From the NCBI GenBank assembly GCA_026225155.1, contig JAMFSG010000317.1:1-9725 (forward strand): a stretch of DNA of 9,725 nt, in the 5' to 3' direction. Below the pieces are notes generated by a model. It saw only the letters and a list, made by a program, of their open reading frames with translations, did no database searches and was not told where the DNA came from. Position numbers and translations under genes: made by a program. The DNA comes from Verrucomicrobiota bacterium. Its GTDB lineage: Bacteria; Verrucomicrobiota; Verrucomicrobiia; Limisphaerales; UBA11358. Shown here piece by piece: positions 6,689 to 9,725 of this stretch. Position 1 is the first letter of the stretch, and each line of letters starts with the position of its first letter.

Positions 6689-8269
6689 TCAAATTGTTTT
6701 CAACGCTGCGCATTCGCACTCGGCGTATTTTTCAATGAGCTTGTCGTAAATTTTTGCGGCTTTCTTGTCCGGTTTAATTTCGCTGCCGGAAATCGGTTTA
6801 CTGAAACCGGCGACCAGTTTTTCCCACTTCGGTTTTTTGCCAGTGGCCGTTGAAAATCCGTGTGCGGCTTGCAGCGCGGCACCGAGTGCGGCACTTTTGG
6901 AAACTTCGATCCGCAGCACACGGCAATTCATTACATCCGCCAAAACCTGCAGCAAGGCGCGGTCGTTCGATGCGCCACCGGTGACGAAAATCTGCTCCGG
7001 CGAAACTTGCATCCATTGTGAATGCAGCCGCATCGAAAGCATTTGCGCCTCGAAAATCGCGCGGCAATTCGCGGCGACATTTTTCTCGTCCAAATCAAAA
7101 CGATGGACGCCCGGCTGGTTCACGCGCGGGACAATTTCGGCTTCAAACCACGGCAACAAAATCGCGCCGCCATTTCCCGGTTTGGTTTTTGCCAAAAGTT
7201 CGCCGAATTTATTCCAGTCGGAAATCTGGTAAAGTTCGCGGATTTTTTCGCGCGCAAGCGAACCGTTTTTGAAACAGATCAACGTCATGTAGCCGCCGGC
7301 GGGCGAACCGAAAACGTGGCCTTCGCCGTGCGCGTCGGTCTGGCATTTTTGCATCGAGCCGAAAAACGTATCGCTCGTGCCGAGGCTGATCGCGACCTGG
7401 CCGGGCTTGATGAGGCCGAGGCCGATGACGCTCGCCGGATTGTCGCCGGTCCAAACCGTCGCGAGCGCTTCGGGATTGAGGCCGAATTTTTCGACGAAAT
7501 ACGGACTGACTTTGCCGATGGTTTTTCCCGACGCGGCGAGCGGCGGCAATTTGCTTTTCAATTTTGGAGCGGTCGCGGCGAGCGCGCCGTCGTGCCAGGA
7601 TTTTTTGCGGATGTCCATCAGGTTCATGCCCGCGCCGTCGCCAAAATCAATCGGCGCAATTTTTCCCGCGAGTAGTGAGGCCATGAACGAACTCACGAGC
7701 GCGATGTGCGACGTTTTTGCGTAAGCCGCTTTTTCCGTTTTGTAAAATTTCCGGATTTGCGGGCCGGTGAATCGCTCGAATGTATCGGAACCAGTTTTTT
7801 GTGCAGTCGCTTTGATGCCGCCGAGTTTTTTGCGAATCTCCGCGCATTCGCGTGCCGTCGAAGAATCCATCCAGATCGGCGACGTTTTGCGCGAGAAAAT
7901 TCCGTTCAAATTTTCGACGAGCGATTTTTTTGGATTCAGGTTCGTGAGAATTTTTTCCGCACGATCGTTCAAATAAACCGAGCCGTGTTGCTGGCCGCTG
8001 CCGCTGATGGCGAGAATGTCGCCGAGCGCGACACCGTCCTTTTTCATCCCGGCAAAAATCAAATCCAGCGCGTCCGCCCAAAGCAGCGGCGAACTGTGTT
8101 TCACGAGCGGATCGCCATTCGGCAGCACGCCGTTCTGCGTTTTGTGCTGTGGCAGAGCCTTGTCGAAGTTCAGCGATTTTTCGTAGATGACTTTGCGCGC
8201 GTCGAGGTCAATGACGACGGCGCTCAAGCTTTGCGTGCTGGAATCGAGTCCGAGAAATAATTTAGCCAT
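6689..8269 (-). CDS. xylB: FGGY-family carbohydrate kinase, probable xylulokinase (animal XYLB-like)
   Basis: The 526-residue cytoplasmic kinase would transfer phosphate from ATP to a ketose, most likely D-xylulose, giving D-xylulose 5-phosphate. Seen motifs: the phosphate-binding LGLDSSTQS (6-14, Asp9); SGSGQQHGS (89-97), where E. coli XylB has QMHG at its substrate site; WMDSSTARE (133-141); ERFTGPQI; IDFGDGAGMNLMD (207-219), whose Asp211 aligns with the catalytic base Asp233 of E. coli XylB; TGDNPAS (274-280); SLGTSD (295-300); CFKNGSL (332-338); and the adenine-site TGGAS (430-434). From memory, LPQHKTQNGV, SGSGQQHGS, PIWMDSST, ERFTG, PIDFGDGAGMNL and CFKNGSL match the human XYLB type much better than E. 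coli XylB or RhaB, and the length (human 536) agrees. It is transcribed divergently from rhaA, so it might instead phosphorylate L-rhamnulose or another ketose. The ATG at 8269 gives the expected N-terminus; no clear Shine-Dalgarno is present. The gene symbol is provisional. Confidence 0.85.
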   Translation of the reverse strand: MAKLFLGLDSSTQSLSAVVIDLDARKVIYEKSLNFDKALPQHKTQNGVLPNGDPLVKHSSPLLWADALDLIFAGMKKDGVALGDILAISGSGQQHGSVYLNDRAEKILTNLNPKKSLVENLNGIFSRKTSPIWMDSSTARECAEIRKKLGGIKATAQKTGSDTFERFTGPQIRKFYKTEKAAYAKTSHIALVSSFMASLLAGKIAPIDFGDGAGMNLMDIRKKSWHDGALAATAPKLKSKLPPLAASGKTIGKVSPYFVEKFGLNPEALATVWTGDNPASVIGLGLIKPGQVAISLGTSDTFFGSMQKCQTDAHGEGHVFGSPAGGYMTLICFKNGSLAREKIRELYQISDWNKFGELLAKTKPGNGGAILLPWFEAEIVPRVNQPGVHRFDLDEKNVAANCRAIFEAQMLSMRLHSQWMQVSPEQIFVTGGASNDRALLQVLADVMNCRVLRIEVSKSAALGAALQAAHGFSTATGKKPKWEKLVAGFSKPISGSEIKPDKKAAKIYDKLIEKYAECECAALKTI

Positions 8270-8284
8270 GGATTGATGGCGGAT

Positions 8285-8308
8285 TTGGTAACATTAAAAA
8301 GTTGCCAA
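8285..8308. promoter_or_regulatory. Dyad upstream of the kinase gene
   Basis: TTGGTAAC (8285-8292) and GTTGCCAA (8301-8308) are inverted repeats (7 of 8 plus a G-T) with an AT-rich 8-base spacer, 15 bases upstream of the kinase start codon. This spacing suits a repressor operator or a 5'-leader hairpin for the minus-strand transcript. No regulator gene is in the window, so the binding protein is unknown. Confidence 0.4.
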
Positions 8309-8350
8309 GCCAATGAAAACTGTGCGGCCAATTTGATCGCGTCACTGCCA

Positions 8351-8417
8351 ACCGGAACGGTCACCGGAATAGGTGATTGCCGTGTCCACCGTTTATCGGA
8401 TATTTTTCGCGGATAAA
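8351..8417. promoter_or_regulatory. Cluster of dyads and a weak promoter candidate upstream of rhaA
   Basis: Short inverted repeats crowd this part of the kinase/rhaA intergenic region: ACCG-GAA-CGGT (8351-8361), TCACC-GGAATA-GGTGA (8361-8376) and TTTATC/GATAAA (8392-8397 with 8412-8417). CGGATA is also directly repeated at 8397 and 8410. A possible sigma-70 promoter for rhaA is TTGCCG (8377-8382), 18 bases, TATTTT (8401-8406); it matches only four of six positions in each box. The whole 168-bp region (8270-8437) probably holds both divergent promoters. Confidence 0.3.
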
Positions 8418-8437
8418 TTCCCGACGCCTGAGTTCAC

Positions 8438-9697
8438 ATGACTAAAAAAATTGAAAAATCATTTTCTTTCGCCCGCGAACGCTATGCCGGACTCGGCGTG
8501 GACGTGGCCCGCGCGCTGAAAATTCTTTCGACGATTCCGGTTTCATTGCATTGCTGGCAGGGCGATGACGTCGGCGGTTTTGAAAATTTTGGCGGCACGC
8601 TTGGCGGTGGACTGGCCGTGACGGGAAATCATCCGGGCAAAGCCCGCACGCCGGACGAATTGCGCGCTGATCTGGATAAAGCGTTGTCGCTGATCCCGGG
8701 AAAACATCGTTTGAACCTGCACGCGTTCTACGGCGAATTCGGCGGCAAAAAAGTGGACCGTGATGAAATCGCGCCGGGACATTTCAAAAATTGGATTTCA
8801 TGGGCGAAGCAAAACGGTCTCGGCTTGGATTTTAATCCGACGTGCTTTTCGCATCCAAAATCCGCCGATGGTTTTACTTTGTCGAATGCGGATAAAAGCA
8901 TCCGTCAATTTTGGATCGAACATTGCATTCGCAGCCGTGAAATCGGCGCGGCGTTTGGCAAGGCACTCGGCAAAACATGCGTGACGAACGTGTGGATTCC
9001 CGACGGCTGCAAAGACACGCCTGCCGATCGTGTTGCGCCACGCGCGCGACTTGCCGAATCGCTCGACACCATCTTCCAAAAACCGATTTCGCCGAAATTC
9101 AATCTGGATGCGGTCGAGCCAAAGCTATTCGGTATCGGCAGCGAAAGTTACGTCGTCGGGTCGCACGAATTTTATCTGGGCTACGCGCTCAGCCGCAAAA
9201 AATTATTGTGCCTCGACGCCGGGCATTATCATCCGACCGAAAGCATCGCGGACAAGATTTCGAGCGTGCTGCAGTTCATGCCGGAAATTCTTTTACACGT
9301 CAGCCGCGGCGTTCGTTGGGACAGCGATCATGTGGTGATTCTCAATGACGATTTGCTCGCCATTGCGCGCGAGATTGTGGCAAATGGTTTTGCACAACGC
9401 GTTCACATCGGGCTGGATTATTTCGACGCGAGCATCAATCGCGTCGCCGCGTGGACGATCGGCACGCGCAACATGATCCGAGCGTTGCTCATCGCACTGC
9501 TCGAACCGACGGCGCAACTGCGCGCCGCCGAAAACGCCGGTGATTTCACGACGCGGCTGGCGTTGCAGGAAGAAATCAAATCGCTGCCCTTCGGTGCGGT
9601 CTGGGATTTTTATTGCGCGGGCAAAAATGTTCCCGTCGGTGAAAGCTGGCTTGCGGAAGTAAAAAATTACGAAAAGAATGTCTTGTCGAAACGGTGA
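8438..9697 (+). CDS. rhaA: L-rhamnose isomerase
   Basis: This 419-residue protein, the same length as E. coli RhaA, interconverts L-rhamnose and L-rhamnulose, the first step of rhamnose catabolism in the cytoplasm. The full set of RhaA blocks is present: VSLHCWQGDDVGGFE (35-49), GNHPGKARTPDELR (63-76), LNLHAFYGE (92-100), LDFNPTCFSHP (130-140), TNVWIPDGCKDTP (183-195), LFGIGSESYVVGSHEFY (230-246), CLDAGHYHPTE (258-268), HVSRGVRWDSDHVV (287-300) and LDYFDASINRVAAW (326-339). Glu227, Asp260, His287 and Asp327 match metal ligands Glu234, Asp267, His294 and Asp334 of E. coli RhaA with a constant offset of 7, and Asp295/Asp297 match Asp302/Asp304 of the second metal site. The ATG at 8438 has at best a poor Shine-Dalgarno. 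It is divergent from the kinase across 168 bp. Some RhaA relatives also accept D-allose or L-lyxose. No rhamnulokinase or rhamnulose-phosphate aldolase gene is visible; the window ends 28 bases after the stop. Confidence 0.97.
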   Translation: MTKKIEKSFSFARERYAGLGVDVARALKILSTIPVSLHCWQGDDVGGFENFGGTLGGGLAVTGNHPGKARTPDELRADLDKALSLIPGKHRLNLHAFYGEFGGKKVDRDEIAPGHFKNWISWAKQNGLGLDFNPTCFSHPKSADGFTLSNADKSIRQFWIEHCIRSREIGAAFGKALGKTCVTNVWIPDGCKDTPADRVAPRARLAESLDTIFQKPISPKFNLDAVEPKLFGIGSESYVVGSHEFYLGYALSRKKLLCLDAGHYHPTESIADKISSVLQFMPEILLHVSRGVRWDSDHVVILNDDLLAIAREIVANGFAQRVHIGLDYFDASINRVAAWTIGTRNMIRALLIALLEPTAQLRAAENAGDFTTRLALQEEIKSLPFGAVWDFYCAGKNVPVGESWLAEVKNYEKNVLSKR

Positions 9698-9725
9698 TAA
9701 ATTTGCAGTTTAACGCGCAACCAAC

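Noticed and set aside
7022..7675. Open frame of 217 codons on the plus strand
   Set aside because: It is antisense to the kinase gene, whose motifs are unmistakable in the opposite frame.
6689..8269. Annotation of the kinase as rhamnulokinase (RhaB) from its neighbour rhaA
   Set aside because: The motifs (GQQHGS, WMDSST, TGDNPAS, CFKNGSL) follow the xylulokinase pattern of the FGGY family rather than RhaB; context alone is not enough.
1..9725. CRISPR arrays, tRNA/rRNA genes, insertion sequences, toxin-antitoxin or defence genes
   Set aside because: I found no regularly spaced repeats, tRNA-like folds, transposase motifs or defence-protein motifs; the repeats seen are single palindromic elements.

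Overview
The window carries seven genes, all intact except one cut by the left edge. It looks like a chromosomal segment of a free-living, polysaccharide-degrading bacterium. Three things make Verrucomicrobiota my best guess: secreted glycosidases beside sugar-catabolic enzymes, weak or absent Shine-Dalgarno sites, and two kinds of palindromic intergenic repeat (one built on a GCGGATT heptamer, one on a GGGACGCCG...CGGCGTCCC hairpin) that I remember from that phylum. No rRNA or other marker gene is present, so this is inference.

Layout. At the left, on the minus strand, ridA (667-1050, reactive-intermediate deaminase) is followed by the 5' part of rmuC (1-591, recombination-limiting protein, cut by the window edge). 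A perfect 12-bp palindrome built from the heptamer repeat lies between them. Divergent from ridA, on the plus strand, are two secreted glycosidases: a GH2 beta-galactosidase-type enzyme with an extra beta-sandwich domain nested in its C-terminal region (1198-4095), and a GH95 alpha-L-fucosidase with all four catalytic residues (4226-6574). Their 130-bp junction is rich in structure. It holds a REP/BIME-like double-hairpin element (4101-4176) and then a 16-bp hairpin whose apical loop presents the ribosome-binding site and start codon of the fucosidase (4196-4243). A strong bidirectional terminator (6623-6662) separates the fucosidase from a convergent FGGY kinase on the minus strand (6689-8269), which resembles animal-type xylulokinase (XYLB). 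A 168-bp intergenic region with several dyads separates this kinase from a divergent L-rhamnose isomerase gene, rhaA (8438-9697).

How the genes may work together. A fucosidase acting after a beta-galactosidase gene in the same direction suggests stepwise trimming of glycans ending in Fuc-alpha-1,2-Gal-beta (for example xyloglucan side chains, pectic or algal glycans, mucin-like glycans) outside the cytoplasm. The isomerase and kinase would then process released rhamnose (or another aldose) and a ketose in the cytoplasm. No transporter, SusC/D pair or regulator is in the window, so this is not a classic polysaccharide utilisation locus. ridA and rmuC are housekeeping genes with no evident link to sugar use.

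I see no defence system, mobile-element gene, CRISPR array or RNA gene. The most unusual items are the RNA and DNA structures at the GH2/GH95 junction, the nested domain in the GH2 enzyme, and the pairing of an animal-like xylulokinase with rhamnose isomerase where rhamnulokinase would be expected.
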